Shown here in pieces: positions 7,342-15,720 of a stretch of 39,295 bases of DNA. Both the position numbers and the translations under genes were made by a program. This stretch comes from Candidatus Polarisedimenticola svalbardensis (GTDB lineage Bacteria; Acidobacteriota; Polarisedimenticolia; Polarisedimenticolales; Polarisedimenticolaceae): contig JACXWD010000021.1 of the NCBI GenBank assembly GCA_014764515.1, positions 1-39,295 of the forward strand. The letters are read 5' to 3'. Below the pieces are notes generated by a model, which worked only from the letters and a program-made list of their open reading frames with translations, was not told where the DNA came from and searched no databases. Each line of letters starts with the position of its first letter. Position 1 is the first letter of the stretch.

Positions 7342-8313
7342 GTGGCTGGCCTGTTTGTACGAGGTGATCGGGAAATCCGGCGGATCTACCGGGAGTCGTA
7401 CTCCCTGTGGGGGATCGGCCTGACCCCTGAAGGGTATTTCGGATTCTGGCAGGATATCCGGGCCACAGCCTGGGGTTCACGTTATCTGGATTTCCTGACC
7501 TGGGAGGAAGGCGGCGCAATTCTTTCCAGCATGAAGCGGTACCGGCCACTGGTACGTTCCGACGGCAGCACCGGCCGGGCAACGGTGATCGGCGCGGTGT
7601 ATACGCCTGCCAGGTATCGCCGGGAGGGGCACGCCGCCGCCATGATCCGTGCGGTCCTGGACGAGGCCCGGGGAGCCGGAGACCGGCTGGCCCTGCTGTT
7701 CACCGATATCGGTACGGCTTACTATCGTGGGCTCGGGTTCCAAACACTTCCCGCCACCTCCGCCATGGCAGGTCTGATCCCGGCGCGGCAGCCGATACAC
7801 GGTCCGATAGAACTGTCTCCGGTCGGCCCGGCCTGCCTGCCCCAGGTCCGGGAAGCTCACGAGGCCGGAATGAGCGGACTCGGTCTCCACATCGTGCGGG
7901 ATCGGGAACACTGGGATTTCATCCTTACACGGGCCGATCGTTACTTCAGCAGGGCAGCGGGGAGTGGCCAGCGCTTCCTGGCTGCCCACCGGGCCGGAAG
8001 CTTCATCGGTTACCTGGTGGATATGGAGGCGGACGGTGAATGGGAGATCCGGGAGGTCGGTTCAACAGATGGATCGCCTGAGACCATGGCGGACATCCTC
8101 CGGGCTGCAGCCTGCGAGAAGCCCCGCCGCACGGTCCGAGCCGCCTACGGTTGGCTCCCCCCGGCCCTGATCGAGTGCCTGCCGGACTGGGACTGGACCG
8201 TATTGCCCCGGGATCGGGCCATACCGATGATCGCCACAATTGGGGCAACGGATATTAGCGATCCACCTGCAGGCCGGTTAAACTCGTTCTTCCCTTACAT
8301 GGACCAGTTCTGA
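7342..8313 (+). CDS. GNAT-family N-acetyltransferase (Eis-like architecture)
   Basis: The 323-aa protein contains a GNAT acetyl-CoA-binding core near residues 75-130: IGAVYTPARYRREGHAAAMIRAVLDEA carries the V-x-P..R-x-x-G-x-A motif A, and AYYRGLGFQTLP is the usual GNAT end strand. N- and C-terminal extensions make it about twice as long as a single GNAT domain, reminiscent of Eis or LYC1-type two-domain acetyltransferases. The substrate is unknown. It starts with GTG 7342 directly after GGGGAGGGG (7331-7339). Only 10 bp separate it from lptD, so it is probably the first gene of the lptD operon. Confidence 0.82.
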   Translation: MAGLFVRGDREIRRIYRESYSLWGIGLTPEGYFGFWQDIRATAWGSRYLDFLTWEEGGAILSSMKRYRPLVRSDGSTGRATVIGAVYTPARYRREGHAAAMIRAVLDEARGAGDRLALLFTDIGTAYYRGLGFQTLPATSAMAGLIPARQPIHGPIELSPVGPACLPQVREAHEAGMSGLGLHIVRDREHWDFILTRADRYFSRAAGSGQRFLAAHRAGSFIGYLVDMEADGEWEIREVGSTDGSPETMADILRAAACEKPRRTVRAAYGWLPPALIECLPDWDWTVLPRDRAIPMIATIGATDISDPPAGRLNSFFPYMDQF

Positions 8314-8323
8314 GGGACGCCGG

Positions 8324-10687
8324 GTGAAATCTTCCGAACATGCATGCCACCGGATCGCTGCCGTCGCCGTCGTCGTGGTGTTGCTGTTGTCTTTCCCGGC
8401 GCCTGCAGCCGAGAAGGACCCCCGACAGAGCGGTCTGCCGGACGGGATCTCCATCGATCTGGACGGATTCCAGAGACGGGATGACGAAGATCGCATCATC
8501 CTGGAAGGCGCCGTCACCATCCGGTGGAACGAATACCTGTTCCAGGCCGACCGGGTGGTGTTCCTCAATAAAAATCACATGGAGGCCACCGGCAACGTGC
8601 TGATTGTCTGGGGGCCGAACCGGATATCGGGCACCCGCCTGGAATACTGGAAAGACGAAGACCGGGGAATTATCCATGACGCCTTCGGCCAGATCGAACC
8701 GGAGTTCCTGTTCACCGCCGTTACGGCGGAAAAAGTCGGAAAGGACGTTGTTTACCTCAAGAAGGCGATGGTAACAACCTGTACCCAACCCAGACCGTAC
8801 TGGTCGTTCAGGATGACTTCCGCCAGGCTGAAACTGAACGGATATGCCCGCCTGTGGAACATGCGCCTCAAGGTCGGCAGGTTCCCGGCGTTCTACATGC
8901 CGTTCCTGCTGTGGCCGGTGAAGGAAGGCAGGTCCCCGGGCCTGTTGCTGCCGGAAATCCACACCACCAACAACCGGGGAAGGTCCATCGCCGTGCCGGT
9001 GTTCTTCCCCCTGGGGCGGAGCGCCGACCTGACGATCATCGGGAAGGACTACAGCGAGGGCGGCCCTGGTGGAGGCGTCATCTTCCGCGCCATCCCCAAT
9101 CGCAAGGGAACCATCGGTTTTGTGGCCGACTACATCCAGGACGAGGTAGTGGGCGAAAACCGGTACAGCATGACCTACAAGCAGACCCAGGAGTTCCTCA
9201 ACGGATTCCGGATGGTGGCGGACGTCAACTCCGTCAGCGATTTCAACTACTTCAATGATTTCGAGCGCGATCTGACCCTGACGTCATCACCGTCGATCCT
9301 GGCACGTGTGGAGTTCTCCCGGAGCGGTCGCCGGGCCAGCATGAACGTCCGGGAATTCCGCCGCAAGCAGTTGTTCGCCGACGGGTCCACCCTGGTTCAG
9401 CAGACCCTGCCGGAGATCGAGATCCGGGGCCGAAGCCAGCAACTGGGCAAGTTGCCGATCTACCTGTCGTACGAGACCTCCATGGCCTCGATCCAGCAGA
9501 GCGGGATCCAGCAAGGCGCCGCCATCGATGCGGATTATTTCCGGGCCGACTTCTTTCCGGTGCTGTCGGCTCCGATCTCTTCCCTGCGGTGGCTGGACAT
9601 CACTCCCAAGGTCAGCCATCGCTTCACCTGGTACTCCCAGTCCCAGCTGGAAGGAGAGGACGGTCTGGGGAACCGAACCCGGGAGATCCTGGATGTGGAC
9701 CTGAACCGGGGAGTCAGCGCGGCGGCCCTTGAGATCGTCGGTCCCAAGATCTACAAGATCTACGAGCGCCCGGACAGCGAGTACTCCAAACGTTACAAAC
9801 ACAGTATTGAGCCGGCGGTGACCTACGCCTACCAGGAAGGGTTCGACCGCTCCGACGAGATCATTACTTATGACGAGGTGGACCGCTTCGGCGCCGCAGG
9901 CAATTCCATCAACTACGGTATCCGCAGCCGCCTGTTCGCCCAGCGCCCCCGCTCCTCCCGGGATGTTTCCACAGGTCCGGACTATTCGATCCTGATGCCG
10001 GACCGGCCGGCCGGGATGGGCCAGGTTGCCGGGGATCCTGGAGGCGTCGGCTCCTTCGACGAACCTGAAGAGGTGGCTGACCCTGATGAGGAACAGCCGA
10101 TCGAAACCATCGAGATCGCCACACTGGAGATCCGGCAGAGCCGTTCCTACAACAAGGACCTGAGTTTCGCCGACCTGGACGGGGACGGTGAACTGGAAGC
10201 GATGAGCAGTTTTTCGCCGGTGCAGCTTATCGGCCGCGTCAATCCGAAACCGAAACTGAGCTTTGATCTCCGGAGCAGCTGGCACCCGCTGTACAAGGAA
10301 GTACAGGACGTCGCCCTGTCCGGCAGCGTCATGAACAACGTTGCCCGGGTGCGGTTCTCCCTGGTTCATCGCGCCGGCCTAGGTGTGGTTTCCGACGGAA
10401 CGACGTTCACCCCGCAGCCCGACGATACCCAGGTGCAGCTGTCTACCGGCCTGAACCTGTTCGGTGGCAAGCTCCGCCTGGGGCTGAGCGGAACGTACGA
10501 TCACGACCCGGCGGTAGGGCAGAGCAGTTTTCCCGAACGGCAATGGCGGGTGCAGTACAGCACCCAGTGCTGCACGTTCTACGTGGAGAGCCTGGACCGG
10601 GGGTTCACCGGACTCCAGACACGTGACGATTTCTATTTCAGGGTCGATCTGCGAGGTGTGGGCAAGATCCTGGACCAGCGTTTCTGA
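8324..10687 (+). CDS. lptD: LPS-assembly protein LptD (OstA/Imp)
   Basis: LptD is the outer-membrane barrel that, with LptE, inserts lipopolysaccharide into the outer leaflet. The 787-aa product has a signal peptide (residues 1-29, ending APAA), an N-terminal beta-jellyroll (ILEGAVTIRWNEYLFQADRVVF) and a C-terminal barrel. The conserved TTCTQPRPYW (Cys153) and the adjacent pair Cys749-Cys750 (QCCTFYVE) match the disulfide partners of E. coli LptD; the extreme N-terminal Cys of E. coli is missing. An acidic insert near residues 560-635 contains DLDGDGELE, a calcium-loop-like motif, probably in an outer loop. GTG 8324 follows GAGGGA. The gene shows that the host is diderm with LPS-type lipids. 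Confidence 0.95.
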   Translation: MKSSEHACHRIAAVAVVVVLLLSFPAPAAEKDPRQSGLPDGISIDLDGFQRRDDEDRIILEGAVTIRWNEYLFQADRVVFLNKNHMEATGNVLIVWGPNRISGTRLEYWKDEDRGIIHDAFGQIEPEFLFTAVTAEKVGKDVVYLKKAMVTTCTQPRPYWSFRMTSARLKLNGYARLWNMRLKVGRFPAFYMPFLLWPVKEGRSPGLLLPEIHTTNNRGRSIAVPVFFPLGRSADLTIIGKDYSEGGPGGGVIFRAIPNRKGTIGFVADYIQDEVVGENRYSMTYKQTQEFLNGFRMVADVNSVSDFNYFNDFERDLTLTSSPSILARVEFSRSGRRASMNVREFRRKQLFADGSTLVQQTLPEIEIRGRSQQLGKLPIYLSYETSMASIQQSGIQQGAAIDADYFRADFFPVLSAPISSLRWLDITPKVSHRFTWYSQSQLEGEDGLGNRTREILDVDLNRGVSAAALEIVGPKIYKIYERPDSEYSKRYKHSIEPAVTYAYQEGFDRSDEIITYDEVDRFGAAGNSINYGIRSRLFAQRPRSSRDVSTGPDYSILMPDRPAGMGQVAGDPGGVGSFDEPEEVADPDEEQPIETIEIATLEIRQSRSYNKDLSFADLDGDGELEAMSSFSPVQLIGRVNPKPKLSFDLRSSWHPLYKEVQDVALSGSVMNNVARVRFSLVHRAGLGVVSDGTTFTPQPDDTQVQLSTGLNLFGGKLRLGLSGTYDHDPAVGQSSFPERQWRVQYSTQCCTFYVESLDRGFTGLQTRDDFYFRVDLRGVGKILDQRF

Positions 10688-10705
10688 GCCGGCCGGAGCA
10701 CGACC

Positions 10706-11695
10706 ATGAAGATCCTGATCACCGGCGTTACCGGGTTCCTGGGCGGCAGGCTGGCCCACAGGTTCGGCGAGGCCGGCCATGAAGTCCAGGGGCTGGTCCG
10801 GGCCGGTTCCAGCTGGAACGACCGGCCGGCTGACGCCGTGGAAGTCACCGGTGATGTGACCGACCCTGCCGCTCTCGGGAGGGCGGCAAACGGATGCGAT
10901 GCCATCGTTCACGCCGCGGCCCTTGTGAAGATGTGGGTGCGTGACCGAACGGAATTCGACCGGGTCAACGTTCAGGGGCTTGCGAATGTCATCGCAGCAG
11001 CACGTGATTCCAGGGCGAGGTTGATCTACACCTCCTCGTTCATCGCCCTGGGCCCTACCGACGGCGATACCTTCCACGAAGAAAGCCCCCGTCGCAGCGA
11101 GTCGTTCTACACCGATTATGAGCGCACCAAGTGGCTGGCGGACCAACTGGCCCGGAACACGCCGTCCGACGGCCTGGACATGGTGCGGCTGTACCCCGGT
11201 GTGATCTACGGCCCCGGGTCCCTGACCCAGGGTAACTACATCGTCCAGCTGCTGCTCCAGCACGCCCGGGGCAAGCTTCCGGGGATCCTGGGAACCGGCA
11301 GTCTGCGGCAGTGCTTCGCCTACGTGGACGACGTTACCGCCGGTTTCGTGACCGCCCTTGAAAAGGCAAAGCCCGGATCCGGCTACATTCTGGGCGGGGA
11401 CAATCGCACCGTTCTTGAGCTGTTCGATTGTTTCGAGGCGTCGGCCGGCGTCAGCCCTCCGAAGCGGAAGATCCCGTTCGGTGTTGCCGCCCTGATCGGC
11501 AAGCTGCAGCGCTGGCGGGCGCAGCTCACCGGTATGGAGCCGGAGCTGACCGACGAGGTCGTCGGGGTCTATCGCCATGAGTGGGCCTACAGCTCCGATG
11601 CGGCGGTAAGGGACCTGGATTACCGTGTCACCTCCCTCGCCGAGGGCGTGGCGAAGACCACCGAGTGGCTGCGCCGGACCGGAGAACTTGCATGA
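10706..11695 (+). CDS. NAD-dependent epimerase/dehydratase (extended SDR, HpnA/dihydroflavonol-reductase-like)
   Basis: The 329-aa cytoplasmic enzyme has the dinucleotide-binding TGVTGFLG (6-13), HAAALV near residue 70, the catalytic Ser in YTSSF (108-112) and Tyr138/Lys142 in YERTK. LYPGVIYGPG and FAYVDDVTAGF are typical of extended SDRs. The best family match is the group holding HpnA-like hopanoid-associated proteins and dihydroflavonol-4-reductase-like enzymes; the substrate cannot be read from sequence. It follows lptD by 18 bp and overlaps the next gene, an isoprenoid-alcohol-kinase-like protein, by 4 bp (ATGA), so a role in lipid or isoprenoid modification is plausible but unproven. 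Confidence 0.87.
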   Translation: MKILITGVTGFLGGRLAHRFGEAGHEVQGLVRAGSSWNDRPADAVEVTGDVTDPAALGRAANGCDAIVHAAALVKMWVRDRTEFDRVNVQGLANVIAAARDSRARLIYTSSFIALGPTDGDTFHEESPRRSESFYTDYERTKWLADQLARNTPSDGLDMVRLYPGVIYGPGSLTQGNYIVQLLLQHARGKLPGILGTGSLRQCFAYVDDVTAGFVTALEKAKPGSGYILGGDNRTVLELFDCFEASAGVSPPKRKIPFGVAALIGKLQRWRAQLTGMEPELTDEVVGVYRHEWAYSSDAAVRDLDYRVTSLAEGVAKTTEWLRRTGELA

Positions 11696-13068
11696 GTGTC
11701 CGGTCGGAACTGCTCCGGAAGCTGGTCCATGTCGGCATGGGCGGCTTCGCACTGGCTTTGCGGTGGCTGACTCCGTGGCAGGCGGCGGCCTGCGCCCTGA
11801 TTGCGCTCCTGTTCAACCTGTTGTTGCTCCACCGCATCACCGGCCGTTCCCTTCTGCGCAGCGATGAAAAAGGCAAGGGGTTCTCCCTGGGGATCGCCCT
11901 GTACCCGGCGGTGGTGCTGACCCTGGTACTGGTGTTTTTCCGTCGCCTGGAGCTGGCGGCAGCGGTCTGGGGATTCCTGGCGTTTGGCGACGGTATGGCC
12001 ACGGTGGCAGGCGTTACCGTCGGCGGACCGAAACTGCCGTGGAACGGTGAAAAATCCTGGGCCGGACTGGTGTCATTCGTGCTGTGGGGCACCGCCGCAG
12101 CGGCGTTCCTGATCCGATGGGTCCAACAGGGCGCCGCCGCCGGACAGAACGACCACGTCGGCATGTCGTTCCTGACCGTCGGGCCCTGGTTCCTGCTGGC
12201 CGGCTGTTTCGCCGCAGCCCTGGCCGCCGCCCTGGCCGAGTCGGCCCGGACCGGCATCGACGACAACATCCTGGTCCCCCTGGCCGGGGGGTTGACCCTG
12301 TTCGCGGCCACCCTGGTGGATCCGGCGGTGCTGGCAGCCTCCTGGCCGACCATGGCCACCGCCTTGTTGTGGGGCGCCGCCATCAATGCGGTCCTGGCCA
12401 TGGGAGCCTACGCCGCGAAAGGGGTCGGTGTCTCCGGGGCTGTGTGGGGCTGGGTGCTGGGCACCTTGCTGTACGGCTTCGGGGGCTGGCGATCGTTCCT
12501 GATGTTGCTGGTGTTTTTCGTACTGGGCACCGCCTGCACCAAGGCCGGGTACGGCAGGAAGGCGGCTCTCGGCATCGCCCAGGAGAAGGGTGGACGGCGG
12601 GGAGCCCGGAACGCCTTCGCCAACACGTCCGCCGGCGTCCTGTTCGCCTTCCTGGCGGTGGCCACACCGTACAGCCTGGCCTTCTCGCTGGCGGTAGTGG
12701 CCGCCTTCGCCACTGCCGCCTCGGACACCGTATCGTCGGAGATCGGCCAGGCCTACGGCAAACGGCACTTCCTGGTGACCACCTTCCGCCGGGTGCCGGC
12801 GGGAACCGACGGGGCTGTCTCCCTGGAAGGGACCCTGGCCGGGATCGGAGCGTCGCTGGTGCTGGGGGCGGTTGCTGCCTGGACAGGGTTGATCCCGACG
12901 GCAGGGATCGGGCTGGTGGCGCTGGCGGCGTTTGTCGGAACCACCCTGGAGTCTTACCTGGGCGCCGCCTTCGAGCAGACGAAACAGATCGACAACGAAC
13001 TGGTGAATTTCACCAACACCCTGGCCGGAGGGCTCACCGCCCTGGCGCTTGCCTGGCTGGTGTTCTAG
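11692..13068 (+). CDS. fused phytol/dolichol-kinase-like (VTE5/SEC59) and DUF92 (VTE6-like) membrane protein
   Basis: The 458-aa polytopic membrane protein has two parts. Residues 1 to about 215 resemble the CTP-dependent phytol/dolichol kinase family: RKLVHVGMGG, DEKGKGFSLGIALYP and FGDGMATVAG with PWNGEKSWAG. Residues from about 225 match DUF92, the family of plant VTE6 phytyl-phosphate kinase: WGWVLGTLLYGFGGWRSF, CTKAGYGRKAALGIAQEKGGRRGARNAFAN, SDTVSSEIGQAYG and RVPAGTDGAVSLEGTLAG. In plants the two enzymes act in sequence to turn phytol into phytyl diphosphate, so this single protein may carry both steps on a polyprenol or phytol. The start overlaps the SDR stop (ATGA). The stop overlaps the convergent nucleotidase stop in CTAG. 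Confidence 0.82.
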   Translation: MSVRSELLRKLVHVGMGGFALALRWLTPWQAAACALIALLFNLLLLHRITGRSLLRSDEKGKGFSLGIALYPAVVLTLVLVFFRRLELAAAVWGFLAFGDGMATVAGVTVGGPKLPWNGEKSWAGLVSFVLWGTAAAAFLIRWVQQGAAAGQNDHVGMSFLTVGPWFLLAGCFAAALAAALAESARTGIDDNILVPLAGGLTLFAATLVDPAVLAASWPTMATALLWGAAINAVLAMGAYAAKGVGVSGAVWGWVLGTLLYGFGGWRSFLMLLVFFVLGTACTKAGYGRKAALGIAQEKGGRRGARNAFANTSAGVLFAFLAVATPYSLAFSLAVVAAFATAASDTVSSEIGQAYGKRHFLVTTFRRVPAGTDGAVSLEGTLAGIGASLVLGAVAAWTGLIPTAGIGLVALAAFVGTTLESYLGAAFEQTKQIDNELVNFTNTLAGGLTALALAWLVF

Positions 13069-14021
13069 CCGCCTACCGCTTTCAGCACCGCATCGTGGAG
13101 CAGGCCGTTGGTTGCGATGACGCCCCGGTTCTTCTCCAGGCGGGATCCGTGGTGGAACTCCAGCCGGTTGCCGTGCATGTCGGTGACCCTGCCTCCCGCT
13201 TCCTCGATCACCAGGACACCGGCGGCGTGATCCCAGATCTTCTCCACGTAGCCGGGCCGGGCCGGGAGGCGCAGGTAGATGTCGGCGTCGCCCCGGGCCA
13301 GGGCGGCGTACTTGGCCTGGCTGTCCATCCGAACCGGTGGCAGGACGATTCCGAGCTCCTGGGCGATCCGCGCCGAATCGGAATGGGAGCTGTGTCCGGA
13401 TTCAACCGACTCCACGAACCGAGCGGAGGCAGGGTCGGTTGTCCCGGTCACCCGGGCCGGTACTGAATCGGAGGTTGATTCCAGTGGCTGGACCGTGGTG
13501 CCGCCCCCTTTGATCGTTCCGAAAACCACGCCGCCCGGATCCAGGTTGGGGCAGGCCAGGGCGGCCACGGCAACCTCTCCGTCAACCACCAGGGCCAGGG
13601 CGATGGCGTACTGCTCGCCTCGCAGGAACCCCTTGGTGCCGTCGATCGGGTCCAGCGTCCAGAAGCGCGGCGCGTACTCCCGGGCGGAGCCGTGGTCGAT
13701 CCATGAGCAGACCGTGGCGTTATCCACGCCCATGCGGACTTCGGCGACTTCCTGCGCGACTCGTTTTAGAAGGCGGTTGCCGTCGCCTGTTCGGAGGGCG
13801 GAGGAATCCTCTTCGGCGATGACCGGGTCTTCAGGGAACGCTTCCCGGAGGGTGCGGCAGACCAGGGCCTGGCTGCCGAAATCGGCTACGGTGACCGGGC
13901 TGCGATCGTCCTTGCTGTGAACCCCGTCGCCGATGGCCGACTGTACCGCGGTACACAGCAGGGATGCTTCCCGAACCGCCGCCAGGGCGGTCTGTAACTC
14001 GTTAGCGAACCCTCTCGACAT
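13065..14021 (-). CDS. 3'(2'),5'-bisphosphate nucleotidase, HAL2/inositol-monophosphatase superfamily
   Basis: The enzyme is predicted to hydrolyse 3'-phosphoadenosine-5'-phosphate (PAP), a by-product of sulfate assimilation and sulfotransfer, to AMP. The 318-aa product has the lithium-sensitive phosphatase motifs: SPVTVADFGSQ (Asp47), EED at 70-72, DPIDGTKGFLRG (124-133, metal ligands Asp124 and Asp127) and WDHAAGVLVIEEAGG. The KDDRSPVTVAD context and length favour HAL2 over plain inositol monophosphatase. ATG 14021 has GGAGGA upstream. It is divergent from the type III PKS cassette (146 bp between) and shares its stop region with the DUF92 gene. Confidence 0.9.
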   Translation of the reverse strand: MSRGFANELQTALAAVREASLLCTAVQSAIGDGVHSKDDRSPVTVADFGSQALVCRTLREAFPEDPVIAEEDSSALRTGDGNRLLKRVAQEVAEVRMGVDNATVCSWIDHGSAREYAPRFWTLDPIDGTKGFLRGEQYAIALALVVDGEVAVAALACPNLDPGGVVFGTIKGGGTTVQPLESTSDSVPARVTGTTDPASARFVESVESGHSSHSDSARIAQELGIVLPPVRMDSQAKYAALARGDADIYLRLPARPGYVEKIWDHAAGVLVIEEAGGRVTDMHGNRLEFHHGSRLEKNRGVIATNGLLHDAVLKAVGG

Positions 14022-14167
14022 GATGGACGGTCCTCCGGCCAGCACGATACCACGGACCATCGGGAAGAAACCGCTGCCCGGGCCGGTTGCTGTCGCCAAC
14101 GTTTGGTCGCTTTCCGACTACGGGGTAAGGTGAATCGGGAGCAACTGAAGCAATTGGAGGGCGAGGG

Positions 14168-15217
14168 ATGAGGCTGGCCGGAGTAGGGGCGGGATTTCCG
14201 CCGCATTACTATGACCAGGCGACCTTGCTTGCCGAACTCAAGGAGATCTGGAAGGAGAAGAACCGCAATCCGGCTACCCTGGATCGGCTGCATCGCAACG
14301 TGCTGGTGAACGGGCGTCACCTGGCGCTGCCGTTGGAAGCGTACAGAGAGTTGAACGGCTGGGGTGATGCCAACGACGCCTGGATCCGTGTCGCCGTGGA
14401 AGTGGGGGAGGCGGCTGTACGGGACGCTCTCGCTGTTTCCGGGCTCGCCCCGGGAGACATCGGGACACTATTGTTCACCACGGTAACCGGAATCGCCACC
14501 CCGTCCATCGACGCCCGTCTGATGAACCGACTCGGCCTTCCGGCCTCGGTCCGGCGCCTCCCGCTGTTCGGCCTGGGCTGCGTAGCCGGGGCGGCCGGCA
14601 TCGCCAGGGCATCGGACTTCGTGAAAGCCTGGCCGGACGAGGCGGCGGTTGTTCTGTCGGTGGAGCTTTGCTCCCTGACCCTCCAGCGGGAAGACCTCTC
14701 GGTTCGCAACCTGATCGCCACCGGCCTGTTCGGCGATGGAGCGGCGGCAGCCGTGGTGGTCGGCGAGAACCGGGAATCGACAGGGCCACGGGTTTTGGGA
14801 AGTCGTTCGGTGTTCTACCCGGATACGGAAAAGGTCATGGGGTGGCACATGTCCGAAAGAGGGTTCGGCCTGATCCTGTCGGCGGAGGTTCCCGAGATGG
14901 TGCGCCGGCATCTCCGCAGGGATGTGGATGATTTTCTCGGGAGCTTTGATCTGGATCGATCGGGCATTTCACGCTGGATATCCCATCCCGGCGGCCCCAA
15001 GGTGCTGGAAGCGATGCAGGAGGCGCTGGAACTTCCCGACACCGCACTCGATTCCAGTTGGCGATCCCTTCAGGAACTGGGGAACCTTTCAAGCAGTTCG
15101 GTCCTGATGGTCCTCAAGGACACGATGGAAAATGACCGGCCGCCCCAGGGGAGCTACGGTCTGATACTGGCCATGGGGCCCGGATTCTGCACCGAACTGG
15201 TGCTGCTGCAGTGGTAG
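14168..15217 (+). CDS. type III polyketide synthase (alkylresorcinol/alkylpyrone synthase-like)
   Basis: Chalcone/stilbene-synthase-fold ketosynthase that extends an acyl-CoA starter with malonyl-CoA and cyclises the product. The 349-aa protein retains the triad Cys138 (GLGCVAGAAG), His273 (SHPGGPKVL) and Asn306 (GNLSSSSVL), plus GLFGDGAAAAV and the C-terminal MGPGF loop. Bacterial members next to ICMT-like and flavin genes (SrsA, BpsA types) make long-chain alkylresorcinols or alkylpyrones from fatty acyl starters; I infer the same here. GGAGG and GAGGG precede ATG 14168. The 3' end overlaps the methyltransferase start by 7 bp, so the three genes are one translationally coupled operon. Confidence 0.93.
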   Translation: MRLAGVGAGFPPHYYDQATLLAELKEIWKEKNRNPATLDRLHRNVLVNGRHLALPLEAYRELNGWGDANDAWIRVAVEVGEAAVRDALAVSGLAPGDIGTLLFTTVTGIATPSIDARLMNRLGLPASVRRLPLFGLGCVAGAAGIARASDFVKAWPDEAAVVLSVELCSLTLQREDLSVRNLIATGLFGDGAAAAVVVGENRESTGPRVLGSRSVFYPDTEKVMGWHMSERGFGLILSAEVPEMVRRHLRRDVDDFLGSFDLDRSGISRWISHPGGPKVLEAMQEALELPDTALDSSWRSLQELGNLSSSSVLMVLKDTMENDRPPQGSYGLILAMGPGFCTELVLLQW

Positions 15218-15720
15218 GGTACCTGGGACTGATCGGGGCTGTGGCGCTCATGCGCCTTGTTGAGCTGAAAATCTCCAATCGGAACGTAAGGCGGCTCCTG
15301 GCCGCCGGCGGTGTGGAGTCCGGCGCCGGGCACTACCCGGCCATGGTCCTGGTGCACACGTTCTGGCTCGTATCCTGCGTTGTGGAAGTCCTGGTCATGG
15401 AGCGCCCGTTCGTTCCGGTTCTCGGCTATCCGATGGTGGCGTTGCTCCTGTGCGCCATCGCCCTGCGCTACCAGGTGATCCGGACCCTGGGTCCCCGTTG
15501 GACCACCCGGGTGATCACCGTGCAGGGCGCGCCAAGGATCACCACCGGACCGTACCGCTGGTTGCGGCATCCCAACTACCTGGCCGTTGCACTGGAGATC
15601 GTGGCGTTGCCTTTGATCCATTCGGCCTGGATGACGGCGGTCGTTTTCGGTCTGGCCAACCTGCTGGTGCTTCGAATCCGGATCGCTGTGGAGGACGAGG
15701 CCCTGGAGGCAAGCGCTTGA
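15211..15720 (+). CDS. isoprenylcysteine carboxyl methyltransferase (ICMT) family membrane methyltransferase
   Basis: This 169-aa integral membrane protein has about four or five hydrophobic segments and the ICMT/phospholipid-methyltransferase signature GPYRWLRHPNYL (113-124) with the later acidic RIAVEDEAL (158-165), which form the SAM site. Next to type III PKS genes, ICMT-like enzymes (SrsB in Streptomyces, BpsB in Bacillus) O-methylate phenolic lipids or pyrones; I infer that role. GTG 15211 lies inside the end of the PKS gene. The stop overlaps the TTG start of the oxidoreductase (TTGA, 15717-15720). Confidence 0.9.
   Translation: MVGYLGLIGAVALMRLVELKISNRNVRRLLAAGGVESGAGHYPAMVLVHTFWLVSCVVEVLVMERPFVPVLGYPMVALLLCAIALRYQVIRTLGPRWTTRVITVQGAPRITTGPYRWLRHPNYLAVALEIVALPLIHSAWMTAVVFGLANLLVLRIRIAVEDEALEASA

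Noticed and set aside
15450-15716. An N-terminal extension of the flavoprotein in the same frame
   Set aside because: It overlaps the ICMT-like gene in another frame, lies before the Rossmann motif and lacks family sequence; TTG 15717 has a good ribosome-binding site.
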